Source: Streptomyces sp. SKN60
GTDB taxonomy: Bacteria; Actinomycetota; Actinomycetes; Streptomycetales; Streptomycetaceae
DNA length: 64,000 nucleotides
Reading direction: 5' to 3'
Assembly: GCF_026236535.1 (NCBI RefSeq)
Contig: NZ_JAHTMW010000002.1
Coordinates: 558,001-622,000 of the forward strand
The position numbers and the translations under genes were made by a program. Of this stretch, positions 46,863-55,245 are shown piece after piece (position 1 is the first letter of the stretch; each line of letters begins with the position of its first letter). The notes beneath the pieces are model-generated. The model had not been told where the DNA came from. It worked only from the letters and a program-made list of their open reading frames with translations, and did no database searches.

Positions 46863-48155
46863 ATGGCGTTGTCACGGGCAGTTCCCAATCTCGCCTTCCG
46901 CAGGCTCCGCGGACAGCGTTCGCCGGCGGAGTTCGCCGCGGCCGTCCGCCGGGCGGCACGGGAGATCGGCGAGCAGGTCGCGTGCGACGCCCGCTACATC
47001 GGCCGCGTCGAGGCGGGCGAGATCCGCTGCCCGAACTACGCGTACGAGCGGGTCTTCCTGCACATGTTCCCCGGACTGAGCCTTGCGGACCTGGGGTTCT
47101 CGGCGCGGGAGGCCGTTCGCGGCCGGCGGCCGGCCGCCGTGGCGGCCGGGGCACCGCCGCCCCTCGCCTTCACCACCCGGAACGATGAGGAGAGCGACGT
47201 GCTGCGTCGCGCATTCATGACCGGCGGCACCGCCACCCTGGCGACCGCCTCGCTGGGACTCGGCGGCTCGGCCGCCGTGGCCATCCCGGCCCCCCGCTCG
47301 GTCCACCGCGTCGGCGACGCCGAGGTCCGCGCCGTAGAGGAAGCGGTTCGCCAGATCCGGCTGCTCGACGACCGGCACGGCGCCGAGGGCCTCTACCGGC
47401 GGGCCACCCAGCCACTGCGCTCCGCGTACGCCCTGCTCGACGCGGGCGTCACCGCCCGCCGCGCCACGGCCGACCGGCTGCACAACGGCGCCGGCGAACT
47501 CGCCATCTCCGTCGGCTGGCTCGCCCACGACTCGGGCCGGCTCGACGACGCCCGCTCGCACTACGCCGAGGCCCTGGCCACCGCCCGGATGGCCGGCGAC
47601 TCCGCCTTGGAGGCGCACGCCTTCTGCAACGCCTCGTTCCTGGCCCGGGACTCGGGCCGCTACCGCGAGGCGGTACGGGCCGCCCAGGCCGGGCTGCGGG
47701 CCGCGGCACCGCTCGCCTCCGACCGGCTGCTCGCGCTGCTCACCCTCCGGGAGGCCGGGGCCTGGGCCGGGCTCGGCGACCGCGGCGCCTGCTCGGCGGC
47801 GCTCGGCCGGGCGCACGCCCACTTCGGGCGGGGCCCCGGCGAGGGCGACCCGGAGTGGATGTCCTTCTTCGGGGAGCCGGAACTGGAGGCGCAGGAGGCG
47901 CTGTGCTGGTCGCTGCTCGGCGACTGGTCCCGGGCCGCCCGCCACGCCCAGCGCGCCACGGTCCTGCAGGACCCGCACTTCGCCCGTAACCTCGCCCTCT
48001 ACCGCACCCAGCTGGCCGGCAACCTGGCCCGCGCGGGCCGCCCCGACGAGGCGGCGGCGGAGGTACGGCGGGTGGAGGACTCCCTGGCGGGCGTCGAGTC
48101 GGCCCGTATCCGCAGCCTGTTGACGGAGACCCGCAAGGTCATCGCCGCGCACTGA
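46863..48155 (+). CDS. HTH regulator with TPR-like C-terminal domain
   Basis: 430 aa. The N-terminus (~8-80) is a Streptomyces-type Cro/C1-like domain with DARYIGRVEAGEIRCPNYAY. Residues 115-140 read RRAFMTGGTATLATASLG, a twin-Arg/hydrophobic stretch that looks like a Tat signal but is internal. The C-terminal half (~170-425) is helical repeats (LDDARSHYAEALATARMAG, then YREAVRAAQAGLRAA) of TPR type. This architecture is common to Streptomyces developmental repressors such as NsdA-like proteins. AGGAGAGGG precedes ATG. Its ligand or partner is unknown. Confidence 0.85.
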   Translation: MALSRAVPNLAFRRLRGQRSPAEFAAAVRRAAREIGEQVACDARYIGRVEAGEIRCPNYAYERVFLHMFPGLSLADLGFSAREAVRGRRPAAVAAGAPPPLAFTTRNDEESDVLRRAFMTGGTATLATASLGLGGSAAVAIPAPRSVHRVGDAEVRAVEEAVRQIRLLDDRHGAEGLYRRATQPLRSAYALLDAGVTARRATADRLHNGAGELAISVGWLAHDSGRLDDARSHYAEALATARMAGDSALEAHAFCNASFLARDSGRYREAVRAAQAGLRAAAPLASDRLLALLTLREAGAWAGLGDRGACSAALGRAHAHFGRGPGEGDPEWMSFFGEPELEAQEALCWSLLGDWSRAARHAQRATVLQDPHFARNLALYRTQLAGNLARAGRPDEAAAEVRRVEDSLAGVESARIRSLLTETRKVIAAH

Positions 48156-48185
48156 GCCGCCACGGCGACCCCCTGCTCCCCCGGG

Positions 48186-48782
48186 CTACTGCTCCAGGTG
48201 CCCGGTGTCGTTCCAGCGCTCGATCGCCGGGTCGCCGTAGGCCCAGCCGAGCACCGAGAGGCTGGTCGGGTCGAGGCGGATGCGGGCCGCGAAGGACACG
48301 TCCTCGCCCAGCCAGCGCGCGCCGATCGAGCGCAGGATGTGGCCGTGCGCGAAGACGAGCACGTCGCGGTCGGCCGAGCGGGCCCACTCCACGACCCGGT
48401 CGGCGCGGGCCGACAGCTCGGCCATCGTCTCTCCGTCGGGCACGCCGTCGCGCCAGATGAACCAGCCCGGCTGCACCCGCTGGATCTCGGCCGGGGTCAT
48501 CCCCTCGTACGCGCCGTAGTCCCACTCCATCAGCGCGTCCCAGTCCTCGGCGCGCTCGCCGAAACCGGCCAGGTCGCAGGTCTCGCGGGCCCGCACCAGC
48601 GGGCTGGTGCGCACCTCGACGCCGTCGAGGCCGGCCCACGGGCCGTGGGCGAGCCGCTCGCCGAGGAGCTTGGCCCCGCGCCGGCCCTCGTCGAGCAGGG
48701 GAATGTCGGTCCTGCCGGTGTGCCGGCCGAGCAGCGACCATTCGGTCTGGCCGTGCCGGGCGAGCAGGATGCGCGGTGCCAT
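48186..48782 (-). CDS. Histidine phosphatase (phosphoglycerate mutase-like)
   Basis: A 198-aa branch-1 histidine phosphatase. R9-H10-G11 ([11 protein letters not shown]) holds the phospho-histidine. [16 protein letters not shown] and [16 protein letters not shown] give the second His and acid/base residues. Start ATG 48782 has GGAGAG; a longer frame to 48926 has no such site. Substrate could be a sugar phosphate or cofactor phosphate. Confidence 0.92.
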   Translation of the reverse strand: MAPRILLARHGQTEWSLLGRHTGRTDIPLLDEGRRGAKLLGERLAHGPWAGLDGVEVRTSPLVRARETCDLAGFGERAEDWDALMEWDYGAYEGMTPAEIQRVQPGWFIWRDGVPDGETMAELSARADRVVEWARSADRDVLVFAHGHILRSIGARWLGEDVSFAARIRLDPTSLSVLGWAYGDPAIERWNDTGHLEQ

Positions 48783-48924
48783 GGAGGCTCTCCAGATCTT
48801 CACGTGCGGATGCCCTCCCATCATCTCCCACCTGAATTCGCGGTGACCGCCGGGCAACCTCCCCGCCCCGGGCCGCGTCCTCCCACGACCGGACGGGGGT
48901 ACGGACCGAGTGGGGGGGACCGGC

Positions 48925-49821
48925 ATGCGACGCAGGCCGCGCTGGTGGGCGGAGCTGATACTGATCGCCGCGGTGTACGCGGCCTACTCCGGCGGGCGGC
49001 TCCTCGCCCGCGGCGACGCGGACACCGCCGTCGGCCACGGACTGGCGATCCTGCGGATCGAGGAGACTCTGGCCCTTGACCTCGAACGCCCGCTGAACCG
49101 CCTGTTCACCGCCGTCCCCGCGCTCGGCGTGCCCGCCGACTTCGCGTACGCCTCGCTCCACTACCTGGTCACGCCCGCCGTCCTGATCTGGCTGTACCGC
49201 CGCCGCCCCGCCGCCTATCCGGCCGCCCGCACCTGGCTGATGCTCGCCACCCTCCTCGGCCTGGTCGGCTTCACCCTGCTGCCGACCTGCCCGCCGCGGC
49301 TGCTCGGCCCCGAGCACGGCTTCGTGGACACGATGGCGCACTTCAGCGCGTACGGCTGGTGGGGCGGGGAGGCCAGCGCGCCGCGCGGGCTCGGCTCGTT
49401 CACCAACCAGTACGCGGCGATGCCGAGCCTGCACGTCGGCTGGGCGCTGTGGTGCGGGGTACTGCTGTGGCGGTACGGGCGGACGCCGCTGCTGAAGGTC
49501 CTGGGGGCGGCGTACCCGCTGCTGACCGTGCTGGTGGTGATGGGCACCGCCAACCACTACTTCCTGGACGCGGTGGCCGGGGCGGCGGTGATGGGGGCCG
49601 GGCTGCTGCTCACGCCCTCTGCGCGCCGGGCCCTGGATCGGCTCCAGGATCGGGTCCGGGATCGGGTCCGGGATCGGGTCCGGGATCGGATCTTCGGGGG
49701 CGAATCGGAGCGAAACCACCCGCGTGTCAGTGGCGGATGGGAGACTTCCGCGGGTGAGCGCATCCCTGGGCGGCGGCCCGCACCGGCCGCCGCAGACGAC
49801 ACTCCGGCATCGGCTCGCTGA
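48925..49821 (+). CDS. PAP2-family membrane phosphatase
   Basis: 298 aa with about six transmembrane helices. Phosphatase motifs: LPTCPPRLL, then [11 protein letters not shown] (motif 2) and [14 protein letters not shown] (motif 3). Motif 1 is replaced by a [11 protein letters not shown] version typical of inositolphosphotransferase-like PAP2 proteins. A charged tail of VRDR repeats (~238-255) comes from a DNA tandem repeat at 49635-49694. The end overlaps the nuclease gene by up to 68 bp. ATG 48925 has a G-run upstream; GTG 48910 is possible. Confidence 0.85.
   Translation: MRRRPRWWAELILIAAVYAAYSGGRLLARGDADTAVGHGLAILRIEETLALDLERPLNRLFTAVPALGVPADFAYASLHYLVTPAVLIWLYRRRPAAYPAARTWLMLATLLGLVGFTLLPTCPPRLLGPEHGFVDTMAHFSAYGWWGGEASAPRGLGSFTNQYAAMPSLHVGWALWCGVLLWRYGRTPLLKVLGAAYPLLTVLVVMGTANHYFLDAVAGAAVMGAGLLLTPSARRALDRLQDRVRDRVRDRVRDRIFGGESERNHPRVSGGWETSAGERIPGRRPAPAAADDTPASAR
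49635..49694. repeat. 12-bp tandem repeat inside the PAP2 gene
   Basis: Five units of GGATCGGGTCCG type (three perfect, two degenerate) in frame, encoding DRVR repeats. Confidence 0.88.
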
Positions 49822-50905
49822 GCTGCGCGGACCGGCCGCCGTGCCGCGTCCGCTGGACGCGCGGGCGCTGGCCGCCCTGGCCGCGAACCCCGGCTGCCGG
49901 CGGCGGGCGATCCTCGACGGGGCGGGGGTCGACAAGACCGCGCTCGCCGCGAAGCTGGGCTCCCCGTCCGGTTTCGGCCAGTCGCAGTTCGCGATCGCCC
50001 GGGGCAACGCGTTCGAGGCGAAGGTGAAGGCGGACGGCGGGCGCGAGCTGCTCGGTCTGCTCGGCATCGCCGAGCCGGGGGACGTCGACCTGCCGGAGCT
50101 GACGGCCGCGGGCCCGGAGGGCCGGGCGGCGCGGACCGCGCTGGCGCTGCGGGAGGCGACGGCGGCGGGCCGCTGGGCGCTGTTCGACCATCCGATGCTG
50201 GCCCTGGAGGTGGCCGGTTCGCCGGTGTATCTGGAGCCGGACGCGGTGGTGGTCCGGCCGGACGGGCGGTGGACGGTCGTGGAGATCAAGTCCTTCCCGA
50301 TGATCGACGGTTCGGCGGACGCGGCGAAGGTGGGCGCGGCGGCTCGGCAGGCCGCGGTGTACGTGCTCGCCCTGGAGAAGGTCGCGGCGCTCACGGAGGG
50401 CGCGGCGGTGGCCCACCAGGTGCTGCTCGTCTGCCCCAAGGACTTCTCCAACCTGCCGACCGCCTCCGCCGTGGACGTCCGCAAGCAGCTCGCCGTCACC
50501 CGCCGCCAGCTCACCCGGCTGACCCGGATCGAGGAGATCGCGGACGCCCTGCCGGAGGGCGTCACCTTCGATGTCGCCGAGTGCTCGGCGGAGCAGCTGG
50601 CCTCGGCGGTGGAGTGCGTGCCGCACGCCTACGCGCCGGAGTGCCTGGCCGCCTGCGAGCTGGCCTTCCACTGCCGTGACCGGGCCCGCACGGCGGACGT
50701 GGTGACGGCGCTCGGCCGTTCGGTACGGGGCGAGCTGGGCGGCCTGACCACGATCGGCGCGGTCCTGGCGGCGGCGCGCGGCGAGGCGGGCGACCCGGAC
50801 GACCCGGCGGTGGCGGCGCTGCGCCGGGCACGGGCGCTGCGCGCGGAGGCGCTGGCGGCGGCTCCGGCCCGTATCCCGGCGGAGGTCGTCGAATGCGCCT
50901 GCTGA
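49754..50905 (+). CDS. Cas4/RecB-like PD-(D/E)XK nuclease with probable Fe-S cluster
   Basis: About 383 aa. Nuclease core: D163 (LEPDAVVV) and E177-x-K179 (VVEIKSFP). An upstream RGNAFEAKV helix is at the usual metal-motif position. C48 (NPGCRRRAI) near the N-terminus and C297, C301 and C307 near the C-terminus (PECLAACELAFHCRDR) are spaced like the four cysteines of Cas4, AddB and Dna2 that hold a 4Fe-4S cluster. Start uncertain: GTG 49754 (GGGAG upstream, overlaps the PAP2 gene) or GTG 49841. It heads an operon with 50952 and 52538. It probably cuts single-stranded or flap DNA. Confidence 0.85.
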   Translation: MSASLGGGPHRPPQTTLRHRLAELRGPAAVPRPLDARALAALAANPGCRRRAILDGAGVDKTALAAKLGSPSGFGQSQFAIARGNAFEAKVKADGGRELLGLLGIAEPGDVDLPELTAAGPEGRAARTALALREATAAGRWALFDHPMLALEVAGSPVYLEPDAVVVRPDGRWTVVEIKSFPMIDGSADAAKVGAAARQAAVYVLALEKVAALTEGAAVAHQVLLVCPKDFSNLPTASAVDVRKQLAVTRRQLTRLTRIEEIADALPEGVTFDVAECSAEQLASAVECVPHAYAPECLAACELAFHCRDRARTADVVTALGRSVRGELGGLTTIGAVLAAARGEAGDPDDPAVAALRRARALRAEALAAAPARIPAEVVECAC

Positions 50906-50951
50906 CCGGCCTTCGGCCCGTCCCCGCCGAGCCTGCCGAGGAGGCACCCGT

Positions 50952-52541
50952 ATGTCGCTGATCGGCACCCTGGCTCGGATGGAGGCCGTGGAGGCGGGCC
51001 GGGCCCAGCCGCTGGCCACGGTCCGGCACCGGCGGCTGTCCGAGCGGCCGCTGGTCCTCGTACCGCTGACGACCTCCGGCGAGGCCGGTGCGCCGCTCGG
51101 CGCGCTGGTGGGCACGGACCCGGAGGAGCCGCGGCTGCTCGTCGTGCCGCAGCCGCGCGACCGGGATCTGCGCTTCGCGTTCCTCGCCGAGCTGGCCGAC
51201 GAGATCCTGCCGTACGTGGACTCGTTCGCGGAGGTCGTGGAGGCGGCCGAGCGCTCCGAGACCGACCCGGAGACCGGAAAGAAGGTCAAGGTCGAGGTCG
51301 AACTGTGCGCGGACGCACCGCAGTTGGTGGTGCCGAGCCGGGCAGGCGTCGAGTACGTGCGGCTGCTCGGGCGGTCCATGCGGTTCCGGCGCACGGCCGA
51401 GCAGGACCCGGAGACGCCGTTCCCGGCGCCGCCGCGGGTGCCGCTGCTCGGGCGCTGGCTGACCCACTTCGGCGAGCGGGCCCGGGTGCCGGGCTCGTCG
51501 CTGCTCGTCGCGGCGACCGATATGCTGAACCGGCACTGGGCGACCGGCCAGTCCTCCCTGGAGGACCAGCACCTGGGCGCGCTGCTCGCCTGGATCGCCC
51601 CTGACGACGGCGAGTCCGGGGCGGAGGCGGCGCTGCGCGCCGAGCTCGGGCGGGACGCGCAGGGCCAGTTGGTGTGCCCGCCGGCCGGTCCGGCGACCGA
51701 CCCGGCCTTCGACAACAAGCTGCTCGCGCCCGCGATCGAGCGCTACGACCGGGCCCGGCAGGCGCTCGGCGCGGCCGAGGACGGCGGGGCGGCCGAGGAC
51801 GGGCTCGCCGAACTCACCCGCGCCGAGCGGGAGATCCGCCGCCTCGTCCTCTCGCAGCTGAAGCCGACCTGGTACGCGGTGTGGCAGGCGCTCGACCTGC
51901 TGCGCGAGCTCCCGGAGGGGGCCCGGGTGGCCGACCGCTGGACCCGCGACCGCTGGTCGTTCACCGGCCAGCGCGACCGGATCGCGGCGGGCGAGCCGCC
52001 GCAGCCGCGCCGGGACGACGCGGTGACCGCGGCCTCGAAGCTGGCCGCGCGCGAACAGGCGCAGGGCCAGCTGGAGGCGCAGGAGGCCCTGGACGACCCG
52101 CTGGTGATGGCGGGCCGGCGGCTCGCGGGCGAGGCGTTCGTCGCGGAGGTCACCGAGGTCACCATGGCCTGGACGGAGTCGAAGCGCCCGGCGCCCCGCC
52201 CGCTGCTCACCGTCCGCACCGACGACCGGCCGCACCTGGGCGAGGGCCTGAAGGCGTACCGCTCGCTCGACGGCAAGCCGCAGTCGGCGGAGTTCGTGCG
52301 CCGCGAGCCGGACGGCGCCCTGGTGCTGCGACTCCTGGACAAGATGGGCCGCTCGAAGGATCCGGCGGAGGGCACGGTGCCGGAGAAGGGCGAGCGGATC
52401 GCCTGGACGCTGTTCGAGCACGACCAGCGGATGGGCGCGAAGCTGCCGGACCCGGAGGAGACGCCGTGGACGCACGGCGGCCCTCCGCGCACCGATGCCC
52501 TGGAACTCCCTGATGCCGTCACACCGGAGGACATCCTGTGA
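50952..52541 (+). CDS. Conserved protein of nuclease-helicase operon, unknown function
   Basis: 529 aa, no membrane segment. AGGAGG precedes ATG. The middle (~270-420) is charged and helical, with coiled-coil-like stretches (AEREIRRLVLSQLKPTW and ASKLAAREQAQGQLEAQEAL). The last ~120 residues look beta-rich (PLLTVRTDDRPHLGEGL, FVRREPDGALVLRLLDK, then VPEKGERIAWTLFEHD). A helical stalk and then a beta-barrel is what lies between nuclease and helicase in Dna2-like proteins. I infer, but cannot show, that this protein supplies it. Its stop overlaps the helicase GTG (GTGA). Confidence 0.82.
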   Translation: MSLIGTLARMEAVEAGRAQPLATVRHRRLSERPLVLVPLTTSGEAGAPLGALVGTDPEEPRLLVVPQPRDRDLRFAFLAELADEILPYVDSFAEVVEAAERSETDPETGKKVKVEVELCADAPQLVVPSRAGVEYVRLLGRSMRFRRTAEQDPETPFPAPPRVPLLGRWLTHFGERARVPGSSLLVAATDMLNRHWATGQSSLEDQHLGALLAWIAPDDGESGAEAALRAELGRDAQGQLVCPPAGPATDPAFDNKLLAPAIERYDRARQALGAAEDGGAAEDGLAELTRAEREIRRLVLSQLKPTWYAVWQALDLLRELPEGARVADRWTRDRWSFTGQRDRIAAGEPPQPRRDDAVTAASKLAAREQAQGQLEAQEALDDPLVMAGRRLAGEAFVAEVTEVTMAWTESKRPAPRPLLTVRTDDRPHLGEGLKAYRSLDGKPQSAEFVRREPDGALVLRLLDKMGRSKDPAEGTVPEKGERIAWTLFEHDQRMGAKLPDPEETPWTHGGPPRTDALELPDAVTPEDIL

Positions 52542-53881
52542 GCCCCGAGTCCCTGCCCTTCGACCCGTCCGCGGAGGCGAGCCGGGCGACGGAGGCGATC
52601 CTGGCCGACACGCTGCGCGGCTCCGCCCGCGGCGTGGTCGTGGACTCTCCGCCGGGCGCCGGAAAATCGACGCTCGTGGTGCGGGCGGCGCTCGAACTGG
52701 CCGATGCCGGGCGCCCGTTGATGATCGTGGCGCAGACCAACGCGCAGGTCGACGACCTGGTGCTGCGGATCGCCGAGAAGCAGCCGGAGCTCGCGGTCGG
52801 CCGGCTGCACTCCAGCGACGCCGATCCGTACGACAAGGCGCTCGACGACCTGGAGCAGGTGCGGAAGTCGGCGAAGGCCGGGGACCTGGTGGGTCTGCCG
52901 GTGGTGGTGTCGACGGCCGCGAAGTGGGCGCACGTGAAGAACGTGGAGCCGTGGGCGCACGCGATCGTCGACGAGGCGTACCAGATGCGCTCGGACGCGC
53001 TGCTCGCCGTGGCGGGCCTGTTCGAGCGGGCGCTCTTCGTGGGCGACCCGGGGCAGCTGGACCCGTTCTCGGTGGTGGGCGCGGAGCAGTGGGCGGGCCT
53101 GTCGTACGACCCGTCGGCGTCGGCCGTCTCCACGCTCCTGGCGCACAACCCGGAGCTGCCGCAGCACCGGCTCCCGGTGTCCTGGCGGCTGCCGGCCTCG
53201 GCCGCGCCGCTGGTGTCGGACGCCTTCTACCCGTACACGCCCTTCCGCAGCGGCACCGGCCACGGCGACCGGCGTCTGTCCTTCGGCGTGCCCTCGGACG
53301 GCTCGGCTCCGGACCGGGTCCTCGACGAGGCCGCCGAGTCCGGCTGGGGCCTGCTCGAACTCCCCGCCCGCCACACCCCGCGCACCGACCCGGAGGCGGT
53401 CCACGCGGTCGCCCTCGTCGTGCGCCGCCTGCTCGACCGCGGCGGCGCCTCGGTCTCGGAGCGCTCCCCCGACCCGGCCCCCCTCACCCCGGACCGCGTC
53501 GCCGTCGGCACCGCCCACCGCGACCAGGCGGCGGCCGTCCGCGCGGCCCTCGCCGAGCTCGGCGTCACGGGCGTCACGGTGGACACGGCGAACCGCCTCC
53601 AGGGCCGCGAGTACGACGTCACCGTCGTCCTCCACCCGCTCTCCGGCCGCCCCGACGCCACCGCCTTCCACCTGGAGACCGGCCGCCTCTGCGTCCTCGC
53701 CTCCCGCCACCGCCACGCCTGCATCGTCGTCTGCCGCGCCGGCGTCACCGCCCTCCTCGACGAACACCCCTCGACGGAACCGGTCCAGCTGGGCGTCACG
53801 GTGAAGTTCCCCGACGGGTGGGAGGCGAACCACGCGGTGCTCTCACACCTGGCGGAGCACCGCGTGTCGTGGGCGCCGTGA
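52538..53881 (+). CDS. Superfamily 1 (Upf1/Dna2-type) helicase
   Basis: A 447-aa two-RecA-domain helicase. Motif I PPGAGKST (38-45), Ia VAQTNAQVDDLV (64-75), II VDEAYQM (DEAY at 145-148), III VGDPGQLDP (168-176), IV VSWRLP (R217), V VDTANRLQGREYD (348-360), VI LASRHRHA (388-395). All motifs are present, so it should hydrolyse ATP. It lacks the N-terminal beta-barrel/stalk usual in the Upf1 branch, which the upstream protein might provide. GTG overlaps the preceding stop. Confidence 0.9.
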   Translation: MSPESLPFDPSAEASRATEAILADTLRGSARGVVVDSPPGAGKSTLVVRAALELADAGRPLMIVAQTNAQVDDLVLRIAEKQPELAVGRLHSSDADPYDKALDDLEQVRKSAKAGDLVGLPVVVSTAAKWAHVKNVEPWAHAIVDEAYQMRSDALLAVAGLFERALFVGDPGQLDPFSVVGAEQWAGLSYDPSASAVSTLLAHNPELPQHRLPVSWRLPASAAPLVSDAFYPYTPFRSGTGHGDRRLSFGVPSDGSAPDRVLDEAAESGWGLLELPARHTPRTDPEAVHAVALVVRRLLDRGGASVSERSPDPAPLTPDRVAVGTAHRDQAAAVRAALAELGVTGVTVDTANRLQGREYDVTVVLHPLSGRPDATAFHLETGRLCVLASRHRHACIVVCRAGVTALLDEHPSTEPVQLGVTVKFPDGWEANHAVLSHLAEHRVSWAP

Positions 53882-54002
53882 GTCCGGACGCCGTGAGTCC
53901 GGGCCCGTGAGCGGCGGGCTTCGGCCCTCTTGCCAGGCGCGGGAGAATGGGAAGCGGCGGCCCGGGTGTCCGGGCCGTGTGTGTGCGAGGAGGAGAAGGA
54001 CC

Positions 54003-54359
54003 ATGGCGGAATCCGCGGAGCGGAGCGGGCAGCGGCGGGTCAGGCCGGCGCCGCTGGTCTTCGAGCCTGCCGAGGCGACCGCCGACCCGGAGCACTTCTT
54101 CGACCTGGAGTCCATCGAGGACCCGCGGGAGCTGCTGGCCCGGGCGACGGAGCTGACGCTCGCGTTCCGGGCGGCGACGGACCGGGCGATCGAGTACCAG
54201 GCGATCGCGGCGGCCCAGCTCGCGGACCCGCGCCGGTTCGACCGGCTGACGCCCGCCGACATCGCCGAGCGGGCGGCGTGGACCGAGGACTACGCGCGGA
54301 AGATGATCGAGTTCGGGCAGGGCCTGATCCGTACGGGCGGGCGCGAGACCGAGGACTGA
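54003..54359 (+). CDS. Small conserved hypothetical protein
   Basis: 118 aa, acidic, helical (ELLARATELTLAFRAATDRA, then FDRLTPADIAERAAWTEDYA). A strong AGGAGGAGAAGGA lies before ATG. It follows the helicase by about 120 bp on the same strand and could be the fourth gene of that operon or separately expressed. No motif recognised. Confidence 0.75.
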   Translation: MAESAERSGQRRVRPAPLVFEPAEATADPEHFFDLESIEDPRELLARATELTLAFRAATDRAIEYQAIAAAQLADPRRFDRLTPADIAERAAWTEDYARKMIEFGQGLIRTGGRETED

Positions 54360-54412
54360 GGGAACCGGGACCGGGACTGCGCCCGCGGTCTACCCCGGCA
54401 GCCCAGCGCCCT

Positions 54413-54422
54413 GGCATATGCC
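54413..54422. promoter_or_regulatory. GGCATATGCC palindrome
   Basis: A 10-bp palindrome 90 bp before the gene at 54513. The same core is found upstream of the IclR gene at 62399 (62260-62273). Confidence 0.45.
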
Positions 54423-54512
54423 GGGGCGCAAGATACTCCTCCGCACCCCACCGTGTCCGGGTTTCCCACAACCCGCTGAAACGGCTCCGTCACACCCGGT
54501 AGATCTTCTCGT

Positions 54513-55118
54513 ATGACGACGTGGTTGAGCGACGAGACGACGGTCCTGTACGACATCTGCCGGCACCAGCCCGCGCGGGTCACCGAGGACGGCGCCGCCT
54601 GGCTCGCCTCCGCCACCTCGCGCCCGGGCCCCGCGCTCGCCCACTGGGAGCAGCGCCCCGCCTCCCCCGCCGTACTCCCCTGCGGCACGGTCTTCGACGT
54701 CGTCAACGTGGAGCCGACCTTCGGGCGCCGGATGCTGGACCGCCTGTGGGCCGAGGGCCCGGGCAGCGGCCCGGTCGCGGTCCACCGGGGCCGGATGCTG
54801 CTCTTCGCCGCCCCCGGCACCGCCCAGCGCTTACCGTCCCTGCTCGACTGGGAGGAGTGGGGCCAGGAGGTCCCCCGCCCGCTCTGCCACGGCACCGGCG
54901 ACGCGGTCACCATCCCCCCGCTCACTCCGCACGACTCCTCGGGCCCCCGCTGGCTGGTCGCCCCCGACACCCGCAAGCCCTGGCTCCCCGGCCCCGAGGT
55001 CCTGCTGTGGGCCTGCGTGCGGGCCGTCCGGGCGGTTAGGGCGGCCGATGTGCGGGTATCGATTTTTGCTTCCGCCGACCAGGATGCTAATGTCTACGAC
55101 GTCAGCAGGCGCCGCTAG
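54513..55118 (+). CDS. TTA-containing small protein, primase/polymerase N-terminal-like domain
   Basis: 201 aa. Core: LPCGTVFDVVNVEPTFGRRM (~54-73), then SGPVAVHRGRMLLFAAPGTA, matching by eye the protein at 46118. No catalytic residues evident. Codon 107 (54831-54833) is TTA, so translation may need the bldA tRNA. TAGATC (54500-54505) seven bases before the ATG and no ribosome site suggest a leaderless message. The last ~25 codons run into the tRNA-Lys gene by 10 bp and are less GC-rich; the natural end may be earlier, near 55040, after a frameshift. Confidence 0.72.
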   Translation: MTTWLSDETTVLYDICRHQPARVTEDGAAWLASATSRPGPALAHWEQRPASPAVLPCGTVFDVVNVEPTFGRRMLDRLWAEGPGSGPVAVHRGRMLLFAAPGTAQRLPSLLDWEEWGQEVPRPLCHGTGDAVTIPPLTPHDSSGPRWLVAPDTRKPWLPGPEVLLWACVRAVRAVRAADVRVSIFASADQDANVYDVSRRR

Positions 55119-55188
55119 CTCAGTTGGTTAGAGCAGCTGACTCTTAATCAGCGGGTCCGGGGTTCGAGTCCCTGGCGGCGCACAGACG
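55101..55188. repeat. 88-bp perfect direct repeat, copy 1 (tRNA-Lys)
   Basis: Identical to 63236-63323 over its whole length, from GTCAGCAG before the tRNA to CACAGACG after it. Confidence 0.95.
55109..55182 (+). tRNA. tRNA-Lys (CTT), copy 1
   Basis: Cloverleaf by eye: acceptor GCGCCGC / GCGGCGC, D-arm GCTC...GAGC, anticodon stem GCTGA / TCAGC with loop CTCTTAA (anticodon CTT), T-arm with GGTTCGAGTCC. CCA not encoded. Overlaps the end of the gene at 54513 by 10 bp. TAATGT is a -10-like box at ~55089. The second copy is identical. Confidence 0.97.
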
Positions 55189-55222
55189 GAAGAAGCCCCT
55201 CGCGGAAGCGGGGGGCTTCTTC
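55189..55222 (+). terminator. Terminator of tRNA-Lys copy 1
   Basis: GAAGAAGCCCC / GGGGCTTCTTC, an 11-bp stem with a GC-rich loop. Confidence 0.88.
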
Positions 55223-55245
55223 GTGTGCACGGAGGATCGGTCGGC

